DNA from: Orobanche coerulescens | Lineage: Eukaryota > Streptophyta > Magnoliopsida > Lamiales > Orobanchaceae | NCBI GenBank assembly: GCA_033398695.1 | Contig: CM065803.1 | Location: forward strand, 101,358,001 to 101,422,000 | DNA length: 64,000 nucleotides | Direction: 5' to 3' | Shown: piece by piece, positions 32,974-43,156 of the stretch | Numbering within the stretch: the stretch's first letter is position 1 | Layout: each line of letters opens with the position of its first letter | Notes under the pieces: model-generated | What the model saw: the letters and a program-made list of their open reading frames with translations, nothing else | The model's database searches: none | Told to the model about the DNA's origin: nothing | Program-made: the position numbers and the translations under genes

Positions 32974-33190
32974 TTTAACGTACGTTAAGTTTGGCAATTA
33001 ACGTACGTTATATTATGTTATTAACGTACGTTACGTATGGTATGTAACGTACGTTACACTATCAGGCGAGTCAAGTCGACTGATCAGAGAGGAACTGTCA
33101 GTATATGGTTAACGTACGCTAGACTTCATAGTGTACGTACGCTAACGAGTAAGTCTAACGTACGTTACAGAGGACATGTAACGTACGTTA
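32974..33190 (+). repeat. Dyad array II of LTR C
   Basis: Eight sites of the TTAACGTACGTTAA type, with variants such as TTAACGTACGCTAG, in about 215 bp, inside the predicted intron and 840 bp downstream of TATA. 3' LTR copy: 40366-40582. Confidence 0.92.
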
Positions 33191-33461
33191 TGTAAGTCAG
33201 ACAGTTTTCGTTTTGTGGACTTTCAACCGTAATTTGGATGGTTAGATGTTCGTTCGACCTAAGATGAATTCCATGTTATTTCTCTTATTTAAGGTTCGAA
33301 CTTTGCTACGTGATTGATCGAGAGGGGCGACCTTCGAGTATCTCGTTTTCGTGGAAGTATTGTTCTGTCTTCTAATCGAGGCAAGTACTCTAATTAGAAT
33401 TGTTTATATTATGACAATTATGATGTGATTGTATCGTGTAAATATGTTGTGAAAATATGTC

Positions 33462-33602
33462 CACCATGCGTTGATCCGACGGGAATCATCATGGGAATCT
33501 ATAGCTGGGTGCGCTGCATCGTTGGACAGGTAGTTCCACCATGTGTTGGTCCGACGGGATCATCATGGGAATCTATAGCTGTGTGCGCTGGATCGTTGGA
33601 AT
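33462..33602 (+). repeat. GGTCCGACGGGATC tandem repeats in LTR C
   Basis: Two units of about 70 bp: ATCCGACGGGAATCATCATG then GGAATCTATAGCTG, GCGCTG(G/C)ATCGTTGGA. 3' LTR copy 40850-40993. Shares its core with LTRs A, D, E and F. Confidence 0.85.
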
Positions 33603-34106
33603 ACCACCAGTATGTTGAAACTGTTATGATATGATATGTGTTGTGGATATTCTCGTTGGAGAAACTTGTTATGATATAATTGTTGATTATATCACTGTGG
33701 TATGATTATTGTACTTGTACTAGCATCGTTGTGCTAACCCCTTCGGGGGTGAACATTGTGTTTGTTCAGGATCCAGGAGAGCGGGGAAACAACCACTGGA
33801 GATGCATGACGACGAGGGTGCAAAGTGATGTTCAGTAGGGTTTCTTATCGTCATTATTTGTTGGTTATTTCAATAAGTACTCGAGTACGTCGTCCGTTTA
33901 TAATGTTTGGATTTTAGTGATGTAATAATAACTCTTCATTGGATATTTGTATTTCGGTTTTTGAACCAGACGGTCGTATTTTACTTCAGCAATTTCATAA
34001 AGCGGTATCTGTTATTGTCTTTTCTTTTAATCAGCCTTGTAAATTCTTATGTAAAGGATTTACGGCGCTGTAATATTCCTGAATATATCGGGGGTGTTAC
34101 AGAATA

Positions 34107-34118
34107 TGGTATCGGAGC
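34107..34118 (+). promoter_or_regulatory. Primer-binding site of C (tRNA-iMet)
   Basis: TGGTATCGGAGC, 5 nt after the 5' LTR. The single mismatch to TGGTATCAGAGC is the same as in M and F, while D and E have the exact form. Confidence 0.93.
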
Positions 34119-34302
34119 TAAGATTATGGATATCTTGGCCGTTGGGTTAAAGTAGGGGTCATTTATGTCTTTTGAGGTAACCGGCCGTGAATGACATCAC
34201 TGCACTGCCTACGTCTTCATGCGAACGGTGGTTGTAAGTTCCTAAACTCTATCTCATTCTTTACATGTTGTTTCCTGTATATTAAGTACTTGTGCTTACA
34301 AT

Positions 34303-35405
34303 ATGTTGAGAGGCGGATGTGGACGTGGTCGCGGTCGTGGACGCGGACGAAGGAATGCTGAAAGGGAGGCGTCGCCTTCTAATCAGGCTAGTCATAGCTC
34401 AGGCGAGCCGCAGCAATCCATCAATAACGAACCTAACTGGTGTACAGAAATCCTTCGTCAAGTCGTGAACCGGATGACTCGGTTAAATGCAGTCGTGGAC
34501 CGAATGCAAGTGGCGGCAGGAATTCAGCAGGGAGATGGACAACAAAGGATTCCAGAAATGGGAAATCGAGGTGACCGATGGTTACAAGAGGTGGCAAAGA
34601 TGCAACCACCCAAATTTGACGGCTTTTCCGAGACTCCCACTTGGGACCATTGGTTGAAGTAACTGGAGAAAATTTTTGCTGGAATTAATTGCCGAATGAC
34701 AGGAGAGCTCCTATTGCCCAGTACTTTCTGATAGGAGAAGCATCCGAGTGGTGGGAAGCTATCCAACCCGCTGATCATGATGCCGATTGGGCGGAATTTA
34801 AAATGATGATGGAAGCTCAGTATTGCCCTCGTCCTGTGAGGGAATCCAAAATTCGAGAATTTTTCTCTGCTCAGTCATCAGATGAACCCGTATCCCAGAC
34901 GATTAAGACGTTTAACCAGCAATTAGCATTTGTTCGACATCTGGTCAGAACAGATGCAGAGATGATGATTCATTTTGAAATGAGAATGAAACCAGAAATC
35001 CAGAAGTACATGTCCGGTTTTGAATGTACCACTCTCCGCCAATACCAGGATAAGGCGTTGGCGTATGAAATTAAAGAAGCAGCAATGGAGAAGTTTATGG
35101 AATCGAAGAAACAGAAAGTCTCTGGTACTTTTACAGAGCACAAGAGCAGTGGGCCCCGCAAGACCCAGTCTTCTTTTTCTTTCAAGAAACCTCCGCACCC
35201 ATCTAAGAACGGAAAGAATTACGGAACAGTGTCAGCCACGACGGATACAGCTAGGAAGTGCTTTAATTGTGGTCGCCCAGGCCACCTTTGGCGCGATTGT
35301 TTGCACACCCCAGTTACATGTTTTGACTGCAGACATGAAGGGAACCGTGCGACGTTCTGCAAGGACGCCACCAAATACAAAGGAACCCGTTCATCACAGC
35401 CAGTT
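34303..35405 (+). pseudogene. Element C gag
   Basis: ATG at 34303 starts MLRGGCGRGRGRGRGRR, an Arg/Gly-rich N-terminus also found in D, E and F. The capsid part follows (PPKFDGFSETPTWDHWLK, YFLIGEASEWWEAIQP, VRESKIREFFSAQ, CTTLRQYQDKALAYE), then the zinc knuckles. The first knuckle CFNCGRPGHLWRDC (35258-35299) is intact. The second, CFDCRHEGNRATFC, has lost the zinc-binding His (H to N) and the usual Gly. Defects: TAA at 34660, one missing base in CCCG near 34694, TAA at 35406. In-frame sequence continues into protease. Confidence 0.9.
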
Positions 35406-35957
35406 TAAAAGGAAGCTAGTATCCAACAGACGCAGCAAAGTGTTCAGATGCCTCAAAATTTTGGCCGTGGACGAGGCAGAGGACAATGGGACCAAAAGGG
35501 GGCGTCGAGTACCGGATCTGTTCCCCCACGCCTGTATGAGATGAGGAGGACAGACGATCAGGATGCTGCTGTCGCATCAGGTACTGTCCAGATTCTTTCC
35601 CAACCAGTTAGCATTTTATTCGATACAGGAGCTACGCATTCTTTTATATCTTTGTCTTGTGTAAATCGTTTGAATATTTCTGGTTTTCATACTTGTGAAC
35701 CTTATGTTGTTGGTTTACCGAGTGGAGAGAGGATTGTTGGGAACTTAGAGACTAGAGATTTTCCTGTATTATTTGGGGGTAGGAAATGGCTCTCAAACCT
35801 AATTGTGATAGAAATGCAAGGAGATGACCTAATACTCGGAGACGATTGGCTTAATCGATATGGAGCAATTGTAAATTACCGAAGGAGGAATATTTCGCTG
35901 ATCGCTGATGATGGCTCCGAAGTACTGTTTGAAGGATGGAAACCAGGAAGCTCATGA
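35406..35957 (+). pseudogene. Element C protease
   Basis: Same frame as the downstream part of gag. The retropepsin motif [12 protein letters not shown] has the catalytic Asp at 35622-35624, followed by [17 protein letters not shown] and [19 protein letters not shown]. It would cleave the polyprotein. A second Gly/Arg segment (FGRGRGRGQW) precedes it. The frame ends at a TGA (35955) where relatives read Gly in GSSGK; reading resumes in frame, so the active-site region itself is intact. Confidence 0.88.
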
Positions 35958-37560
35958 AAGCTGATCAAAGCAATGAAAGCTGTCAAATTGTTGAAACAGG
36001 GCTGTATCGAGTACTGGTGTTATGCAATGAAGAAAGAAGATGAAATTGTGGAACTTTCATCCATTACTATTGTGAACGAATTCCCAGATGTATTTCCTGA
36101 CGAGTTACCTGGACTACCTCCACGACGGGACGTAGAATTCACGATTGAGCTGGAACCCGGAGCTACACCAATTTCTAAGGCGCCGTATCACATGGCACCT
36201 ACGGAGATGTACGAACTGAAGAAGCAACTGGAGGAATTACTGGACAAAGGCTATATTCAGCCAAGCGTTTCACCTTGGGGAGCGCCAGTTCTTTTTGTTC
36301 GAAAGAAGGATGGATCGCTTCGACTGTGTATTGACTACCGAGAGCTGAACAAGATGACGATTAAGAACAAGTATCCGTTGCCACGGATTGATGATCTGTT
36401 TGACCAGTTGCAAGGAGCAACAGTATTTTCAAAAATCGATCTAAGATCAGGATACCATCAGCTGAGGATTAAGGAATCTGATGTTCCAAAGTCAGCATTC
36501 AGAACTCGCTACGGACACTATGAGTTTGTAGTGATGCCATTTGGTCTCACTAATGCGCCTGCTGTATTCATGCAGTTGATGAACCGAGTGTTCATCGAAT
36601 ATTTGGATAAATTTGTGGTCGTGTTCATTGATGATATTCTGGTATATTCTAAGAACCCGGAAGAACATGCGCAACATTTGCGGATTGTATTGGAACTTTT
36701 GAGAAGCGAGCAATTGTACGCCAAACTTTCTAAGTGTGAATTATGGCTAAAAGAAGTAATGTTCCTCGGCCATGTGGTGTCAGCTGAAGGAGTCCGAGTA
36801 GATCCTCAGAAGATCGAAGCAATTATGGAATGGAAGCCTCCAAAGAGTGTGAAAGAAGTCCGAAGTTTCTTAGGACTCGCTGGGTATTATCGTCGGTTCG
36901 TGGAAGGGTTTTCCAAAATTTCCCGCCCACTTACTCGACTCCTGCAGAAAACTCAAAAGTTTGAGTGGAATGAGTTATGCCAGGTTAGCTTTGATGAATT
37001 AAAGAAGAGATTGACGACGGCACCGATTCTATCACTTCCACAGGGAACTGGAGGATTTATAGTTTACAGTGATGCTTCGAACCAAGGACTCGGGTGCGTA
37101 TTGATGCAGAATGATAAGGTGATCGCTTATGCGTCACGACAGCTGAAACCTTATGAAGTAAATTACCCAACGCATGATTTGGAGCTAGCAGCAGTGGTTT
37201 ATGCTTTGAAGATCTGGAGGCATTATCTGTACGGGACTCACTGTCAAATCTTTACGGATCACAAGAGTCTCAAGTACATATTCAGTCAGAAAGAATTAAA
37301 CATGCGGCAAAGAAGATGGTTAGAACTGATTAAAGACTATGACATGGAGATTTTATATCATCCAGGCAAAGCGAATGTAGTGGCCGATGCACTTAGCCGC
37401 AAGCCTGTTTCTATTCAGATGCTGGAGACGCTGACCTCCCAACTTAGCCTTCAACGAGAGATGATTCGTGAAGGAATTGAAGTGTGGTTACAAAGAATCC
37501 AAGGACAATCAGACGTGATGGAGATAACTTCATCATTAATCAAGAAATCAATTCCAGACA
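35958..37560 (+). pseudogene. Element C reverse transcriptase and RNase H
   Basis: Longest open segment of the window (about 534 residues from 35973). RT blocks: [86 protein letters not shown], catalytic FIDDILVYS (36624-36650), [16 protein letters not shown]. RNase [18 protein letters not shown] with the catalytic Asp, [48 protein letters not shown]. All catalytic residues I can identify are kept. A frameshift near 37545 separates it from integrase. Confidence 0.93.
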
Positions 37561-38964
37561 GGCGGATGATCCTCTGATGATTCGGTTACGTGATGAAGTA
37601 ATCAAGGGAAAGGCCCCCGGATTCCTAATTCATGATGATGGAATTTTGAGATTCCAGAACCGACTCTGCGTTCCTGATATCGATGTTGAGAAACAGACGA
37701 TTATGAAGGAAGCTCACAGTTCACCCTATTCTATCCACCTGTGCACCAAGAAATGTATAAGGACTTGAAGCAAAATTTACGGTGGGGCAACATGAAGAAA
37801 GATGTAGCGGACTATGTTTCGAAATGCTTGACTTGTCAGCAGGTTAAGATCGAGCATCAACGGCCTGCCGGAATGTTGAAGCCACTCCCGATTCCTGAAT
37901 GGAAGTGGGAGGACATATCGATGGACTTTATCACTAATATGCCGAGAACCAGGACAGGAATGAACATGATTTGGGTGATAGTTGATCGTTTAACCAAATC
38001 AGCTCATTTTCTAGGCATTAAGGATACGTGGGGACCAGAGAGGTTGGCACGAGTATTTATTTCGGAGATAGTTCGATTGCATGGTACGCCGAAGACCATT
38101 GTTTCTGACCGAGACGGCCGTTTTGTGTCTCACTTTTGGAAAGCAGTTCATAAGGCCTTGGGGAACGAATTGAACTTCAGTACAGCTTATCACTCGCAAA
38201 CTGACGGACAATCTGAGAGAACTATACAAACGGTGGAAGACATGCTAAGGGCCTGTGTCTTAGATTGGTCAAACGATTGGGAAGTCCATCTACCGTTGAT
38301 TGAATTTACCTACAACAATAGTTGGCATGCTTCCATTAAGATGGCACCATTTGAGGCATTATACGGAAGGAGATGCAGATCGCCCCTATGCTGGCACGAT
38401 TCATCGGACTTGATCGGAACAGAACCAGAGTTGATCGTGCAGACTCGAGATAAGATAGCCTTGATCCGTAAAAGGCTGTTGACCGCCCAGAGTCGTCAGA
38501 AATCCTACGCGGACGTACGCCGTCGCCCATTGGAGTTCAATGCTGGAGACCATGTACTTTTGAAGGTTTCTCCTACTCGGGTAACCTTTCGTTTCGGAAG
38601 GAAAGGAAAGCTGAGTCCGAGATATATCGGACCATTTGAGATCCTTGAGAGAGTTGGAGAGTTGGCATACAGATTGGCATTGCCACCGGCGTTGAGCCAT
38701 GTTCATAACGTATTCCACGTATCCCATTTACGGAGATATATACCCGACCCTAGTCATGTCATTGATTTTGGGGAAATCGAAGTCGCTCAAGATGGGACGT
38801 TTGAAGAAAGACCGGTCAAGATACTCGAGAGTCGGGTTAAACAGTTGAGGAACAAACCCATCGTTTTGGTCAAAGTTCAATGGTCACGCCACGGAGTGGA
38901 AGAAGCCACTTGGGAAACGGAAGCTGATATGAAGACTAGATATCCCGAGTTATTTTCGTCTTGA
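37561..38964 (+). pseudogene. Element C integrase with chromodomain-like C-terminus
   Basis: The zinc domain (KEAHSSPYSIH, CLTCQQVKIEHQRPAGM) is split by a frameshift near 37740. The DDE core follows: MDFITNMPRTRTG with the first Asp, SDRDGRFVSHFW with the second, and the Glu in TDGQSERTIQTVEDML. Then come the GPFEILERVGELAYRLALP module and the tail FEERPVKILESRVKQLRNK, VLVKVQWSRHGVEEATWE, YPELFSS with stop TGA at 38962. The tail is the group of chromodomain found in Tekay/Del elements, which directs integration to heterochromatin in the family. Confidence 0.93.
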
Positions 38965-38980
38965 GTTTCGGGACGAAACT
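38964..38980 (+). other. Post-pol hairpin of C
   Basis: AGTTTCGGGACGAAACT begins at the last base of the pol stop codon and ends 19 nt before the 3' LTR. A 7-bp stem with a GGA loop, identical in D and F. Confidence 0.85.
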
Positions 38981-38999
38981 CCTTTTTAGTAGGAGAGTA

Positions 39000-41491
39000 T
39001 GTAATATACGGATTTAATACTGTGTATTTCATCTGTACATTGAACCTTGTATTATTTTGGGAATGATGATATTGATAATGAAGTATGATCATTATCGTAT
39101 TTGTATCTTTATACATGGGTGTAGCAACATATAAATTTTTCTCCATGCATATACGTGGTAACGTACGTTAAGAATGTAACTTAACGTACGTAACCTGTTA
39201 ATGTTAACGTACGCTACGAATGAAGTGTAGCGTACGTAATGCGGTCAATTATTGGGTAGGCCGGCTAGCACATGGGGTACATGGGGGTGGGCTCGACCAA
39301 GATACCCGCCAGATTCGCACGACATGAACCTGGACACTTTTTAAGTCAACGGACTTTAACGTACATTATGGGCATCAGGTAGCGTACGTAAATTATATGG
39401 GTTACGTACGTAACACAATTAATGTAGCGTACGTAATGAAGTCCAGAAACAAGACAGTGAACTATTTTGAACGATAACGTACGTTATGAAGAAGTCCTAG
39501 CATACGTAACACTCAGAAAATTATAAAAGGAGCAGCACCCCATTTCATTTCAGCTCGTCCTTTTGCCCCTAAACTTCACCATATTCGTCCCCAGAAGATT
39601 TCCAGCCCCTTTTAACACCTTTAGATCATTTGTCACTGAATCATTGAGATCGTATGACACTACTTGATCATTGAAGACAACTTATATTGGATTTTGGAGT
39701 AGAAACCATCACGAGTCGGCGTTGAAGCAACCAGAGTTGGATTTTACTTATAGTCTCAGTATTTTCTTCCTCTTAAGGTATGTCATACTACTTCCAACTT
39801 TGATATTATGTTGTTAAAGACGATATGATCACACTACCAAGAATAGTAGATCACTTTGACGATATATGCGACCTAGTATCATATTTAAACTATGATGATC
39901 GAATTATTATGGTTTAGAACACCGAAGTTGAACCTTGTTGTGACAAAGATAAGAATAGTGGATTGTAAACCGTATCAAATGTTATCGTCATTTTGATCGT
40001 AGACTTAGTGCCAATTTCCATCTTTACTATATGGATTTTGGAAAGAATCATCATAGTTGTAATCTTACTTGCATAGATGGAATAAGTAGTTCACTTTCAA
40101 TATAAGCCTGGATTTAATGACGATATTAGACCTGTTATATCAACCTTAGACCAACCGAATCTTGCATGGGTATTACAATCAAGATTGAGAATAGTATTAC
40201 GATGATATTCGTATCCTTGGAATTGAAGATATTAATCCGTAGATCATTCATGAGTATGATATATATATATATCTGAAGGTATATTAGGTTACTCACTAAG
40301 GATTTCGTAATACTCCATCACTAATCGAGGCAGTCAGTTGCCCAGTGAGAAACTGACTTACATGTTTAACGTACGTTAAGTTTGGCAATTAACGTACGTT
40401 ATATTATGTTATTAACGTACGTTACATCTGGTATGTAATGTACGTTACACTATCAGGCGAGTCAAGTCGACTGATCAGAGAGGAACTGTCAGTATATGGT
40501 TAACGTATGCTATACTTCATAGTTTACGTACGCTAACGAGTAAGTCTAACGTACGTTACAGAGGACATGTAACGTACGTTATGTAAGTCAGACAGTTTTC
40601 GTTTTGTGGACTTTCAACCATAATTTGGATGGTTAGATGTTCGTTCGACCTAAGATGAATTCCATGTTATTTCTCTTATTTAAGGTTCGAACTTTGCTAT
40701 GTGATTGATCGAGAGGGGCGACCTTCGAGTATCTCATTTTCGTGGAAGTATTGTTCTGTCTTCTAATCGAGGCAAGTACTCTAATTAGAATTGTTTATAT
40801 TATGACAATTATGATGTGATTGTATCGTGCAAATATGTTGTGAAAATATGTCTACCATGCGTTGATCCGACGGGAATCATCATGGGAATCTATAGCTGTG
40901 TGCGCTGGATCGTTGGACAGGTAGTTCCACCATGTGTTGGTCCGACGGGATCATCATGGGAATATATAGCTGTGTGCGCTGGATCGTTGGAATACCACCA
41001 ATATGTTGAAACTGTTATGATATGATATGTGTTGTGGATATTCTCGTTGGAGAAACTTGTTATGATATAATTGTTGATTATATCACTGTGGTATGATTAT
41101 TGTACTTGTACTAGCATCGTTGTGCTAACCCCTTCGGGGGTGAACATTGTGTTTGTTCAGGATCCAGGAGAGCGGGGAAACAACCACTGGAGATGCATGA
41201 CGACGAGGGTGCAAAGTGATGTTCCGGCCGGGTTTACTGTCTGTTATTTGTTGGTTATTTCAATAAGTACTCGAGTACGTCGTCCGTTTATAATGTTTGG
41301 ATTTTAGTGATGTAATAATAACTCTTCATTGGATATTTGTATTTCGGTTTTTGAACCAGACGGTCGTATTTTACTTCAGCAATTTCATAAAGCGGTATCT
41401 GTTATTGTCTTTTCTTTTAATCAGCCTTGTAAATTCTTATGTAAAGGACTTACGGCGCTGTAATATTCCTGAATATATCGGGGGTGTTACA
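39000..41491 (+). repeat. 3' LTR of C
   Basis: TGTAATATACGG...GGGGGTGTTACA. Array I 39159-39510, TATA 39522-39528, predicted intron 39778-41160, array II 40366-40582. Scattered substitutions against the 5' LTR include some inside dyads (ACGTACGTT to ACGTACATT and the reverse), typical of CpG decay. Confidence 0.95.
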
Positions 41492-41496
41492 GAAGC

Positions 41497-41775
41497 AACC
41501 ACAATACCGGCATGATGACGAAGGGGCACAATGATGTGTTTGTTGTATTGTTTTGATATTCTGGTTTGGTATTTAGTACTCGAGTACGTGTGTCTTTTGA
41601 TGATTTGAGAATTTGTAATAAATGAATAATGTTGAGATGGTTTAACCGGTTATTAATTACTCAACTATTGGTGGTATTTTCATATTGTTCACCTATTCTT
41701 TTTATTTAGCCTTGTAAACTTTTACATAAAGGGTTTACGGTGCTGTAATTATTCCGAATATTTCAGGGTGTTACA
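41497..41775 (+). repeat. LTR D, right part
   Basis: Resumes after the C target duplication with AACCACAATACCGGC and ends CAGGGTGTTACA at 41775, followed by a perfect iMet primer site. Exon-2-like U5 sequence with CCTTGTAAA...TTTACGG...GCTGTAATTATTCCGAATAT, which is also present in the C, E and F LTR ends and is thus the most conserved part of these LTRs. Confidence 0.9.
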
Positions 41776-41780
41776 GAATA

Positions 41781-41792
41781 TGGTATCAGAGC
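41781..41792 (+). promoter_or_regulatory. Primer-binding site of the right D body (tRNA-iMet)
   Basis: TGGTATCAGAGC, an exact match to the canonical initiator-tRNA site, 5 nt after LTR D. It shows the LTR acts as a 5' LTR for the sequence to its right. Confidence 0.94.
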
Positions 41793-42016
41793 TAAGATTC
41801 ATGGATATCTTGGCAGTTGGGTTTAGTTGGGTCTGTTTATGTCGTTTGATTTACCGGTTGCATATAACATCACTGTACAGCCAGCATCGTCATGGGGACC
41901 GTGGTTGTAAGTTTCCTAATCTCATATACTACCATTTCAATTATTTCGTGTTTTATGGATATTGATGAATTTTAGAAGGTTTTGCTCTCGGTATTGAGTA
42001 TTTGTGTTTATAATAT

Positions 42017-43156
42017 ATTGAGAGGAGGTCGTGGACACGGACGCGGTCGTGGACGTGGTAATGTGGTACAAGAAGATTCGTCGTCTACCCCGGATTTGTC
42101 GGCTAATCGAGCTGATTCCCATTCTGACGGACAACAGGAATCGGTAAACAATGACCGAACACGAACTATGGAGGAAGATGCAAATCCTAACATGCCGGTA
42201 GTGCTTCAACAAGTGATCACTCAGATGACCCAATTTGCTCAGGTGGTTGACCGCATGCAAGCGACGATGGGTCAACAGCGTAACAAAGACAATCGGGGAG
42301 ACAAGTGCCTTTCGGAAGTGGTCAAGTTACACCCACCGAAATTTGACAGTTCTTCAGAGATGCCTTCATGGGACCACTGGCTAAAAGAGCTGGAGAAGAT
42401 ATTTGCGGGAATTAATTGTCCCAAGGACCGAAAAGTTCCAATCGCTCAGTATTTTCTGACTGGGGAAGCTTTCGATTGGTGGGAAGCCATTCGGCCCGAG
42501 GATCATAATGCTGACTGGACAGAATTTAAAGTAATGATGGAAGCACAATATTGTCCTCATCCAGTTAGAGAGGCTAGAGTCCAAGAGTTTTTCTCACCAC
42601 AAGATCTGGAGGCATCTGTGACAGATATGATTAAAACTTTTAATCACCAACTGACCTTTGTGCGACATTTAGTCAAAACCGAGGTAGAGAAGATTTTTCA
42701 CTTCGACGTGCGGATGAAGCCGGAGATCTAACAATATATGTCAGGATTTGAATGTACTACTCTCCGACAGTATCAGGATAAAGCCCTATCTTACGAGATG
42801 AAAGAGGCAACATTGGAGAAATTTGCGGAATCAAATAAGCACAAAGTGTCTGGCAACTTCACTGAGAACAAGGGTAGCGGGCCCCGTAAGGGCCAGTCCT
42901 CATTCCATTCATCCAAGAAGCCTCTGTATCCTTCCTGAGGTGGAAAGAAGTTCCGAACAGTATCAACGGTTTCTGATGCAGCGAAGAAGTGTTATAACTG
43001 TGGACGAGCAGGGCATATTCAGCGTGATTGCTCCGCTCCTTCTGTGACCTGTTTTGAATGTGGGCAAGAAGGGCATCATGCGACATTTTGCGGGAATGTG
43101 ACTAGATCGTTTAGAGCTCATACTTCAGTTCAAGCTTTGAAAGAGATGAGTGTGAC
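42017..43156 (+). pseudogene. Right D body: gag with lost start codon
   Basis: Gag begins ILRGGRGHGRGRGRGN: the initiator ATG conserved in C, E and F is ATA here (ATATTGAGAGG). Capsid blocks PPKFDSSSEMPSWDHWLKELEK, YFLTGEAFDWWEAI, CTTLRQYQDKALSYE are present, as are both zinc knuckles, CYNCGRAGHIQRDC and CFECGQEGHHATFC (about 42988-43093). Stops: TAA at about 42729 and TGA at 42936 (CGA to TGA in SRGG). The TTG- or upstream-initiated reading from 41982 is not taken as a real start. Confidence 0.9.

Larger units (their letters stand above)
32390..33769 (+). other. Predicted intron inside the C 5' LTR
   Basis: Donor CTTAAG/GTATGT at 32390 matches the plant 5' splice consensus. The acceptor is GTGTTTGTTCAG/G at 33769. 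Branch point CTAAC is at 33734-33738, immediately followed by the ACCCC-TTCG-GGGGT hairpin (33737-33750), a cUUCGg tetraloop type. Length 1380 nt. The 3' LTR keeps every signal (39778-41160). Removing it would join about 220 nt of leader to about 330 nt of U5, the primer site and gag. Confidence 0.62.
31612..34101 (+). repeat. 5' LTR of C
   Basis: TGTAATATCCGG...GGGGGTGTTACA. Array I 31771-32122, TATA 32134-32140, leader of about 220 nt, donor 32390, array II 32974-33190, tandem repeats 33462-33602, branch point and hairpin 33734-33750, acceptor 33769, LTR end 34101. The 82-residue ORF at 33907-34155 crosses the LTR end and has no domain. Confidence 0.95.
31612..41491 (+). mobile_element. Element C: complete Ty3/gypsy chromovirus
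   Basis: Element of 9880 bp inserted in LTR D with target duplication GAAGC (31607-31611 and 41492-41496). 5' LTR 31612-34101 (2490 bp), 3' LTR 39000-41491 (2492 bp), very similar by eye. Primer site 34107-34118 (iMet type), purine tract AGGAGAG before 39000. Gag-protease-RT-RNase H-integrase-chromodomain order is complete, but the frame is broken by three stops and at least three frameshifts. Lineage by motif is Tekay/Del-like. Very similar LTRs indicate a fairly recent insertion. Confidence 0.96.

Noticed and set aside
33737..33750. G/C hairpin with T-rich tail as a rho-independent terminator
   Set aside because: The context is eukaryotic; position between branch point and splice acceptor explains it better.
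41982..42731. Alternative upstream start giving a longer D Gag
   Set aside because: It depends on a non-ATG codon; comparison with C, E and F places the true start at the mutated ATA.
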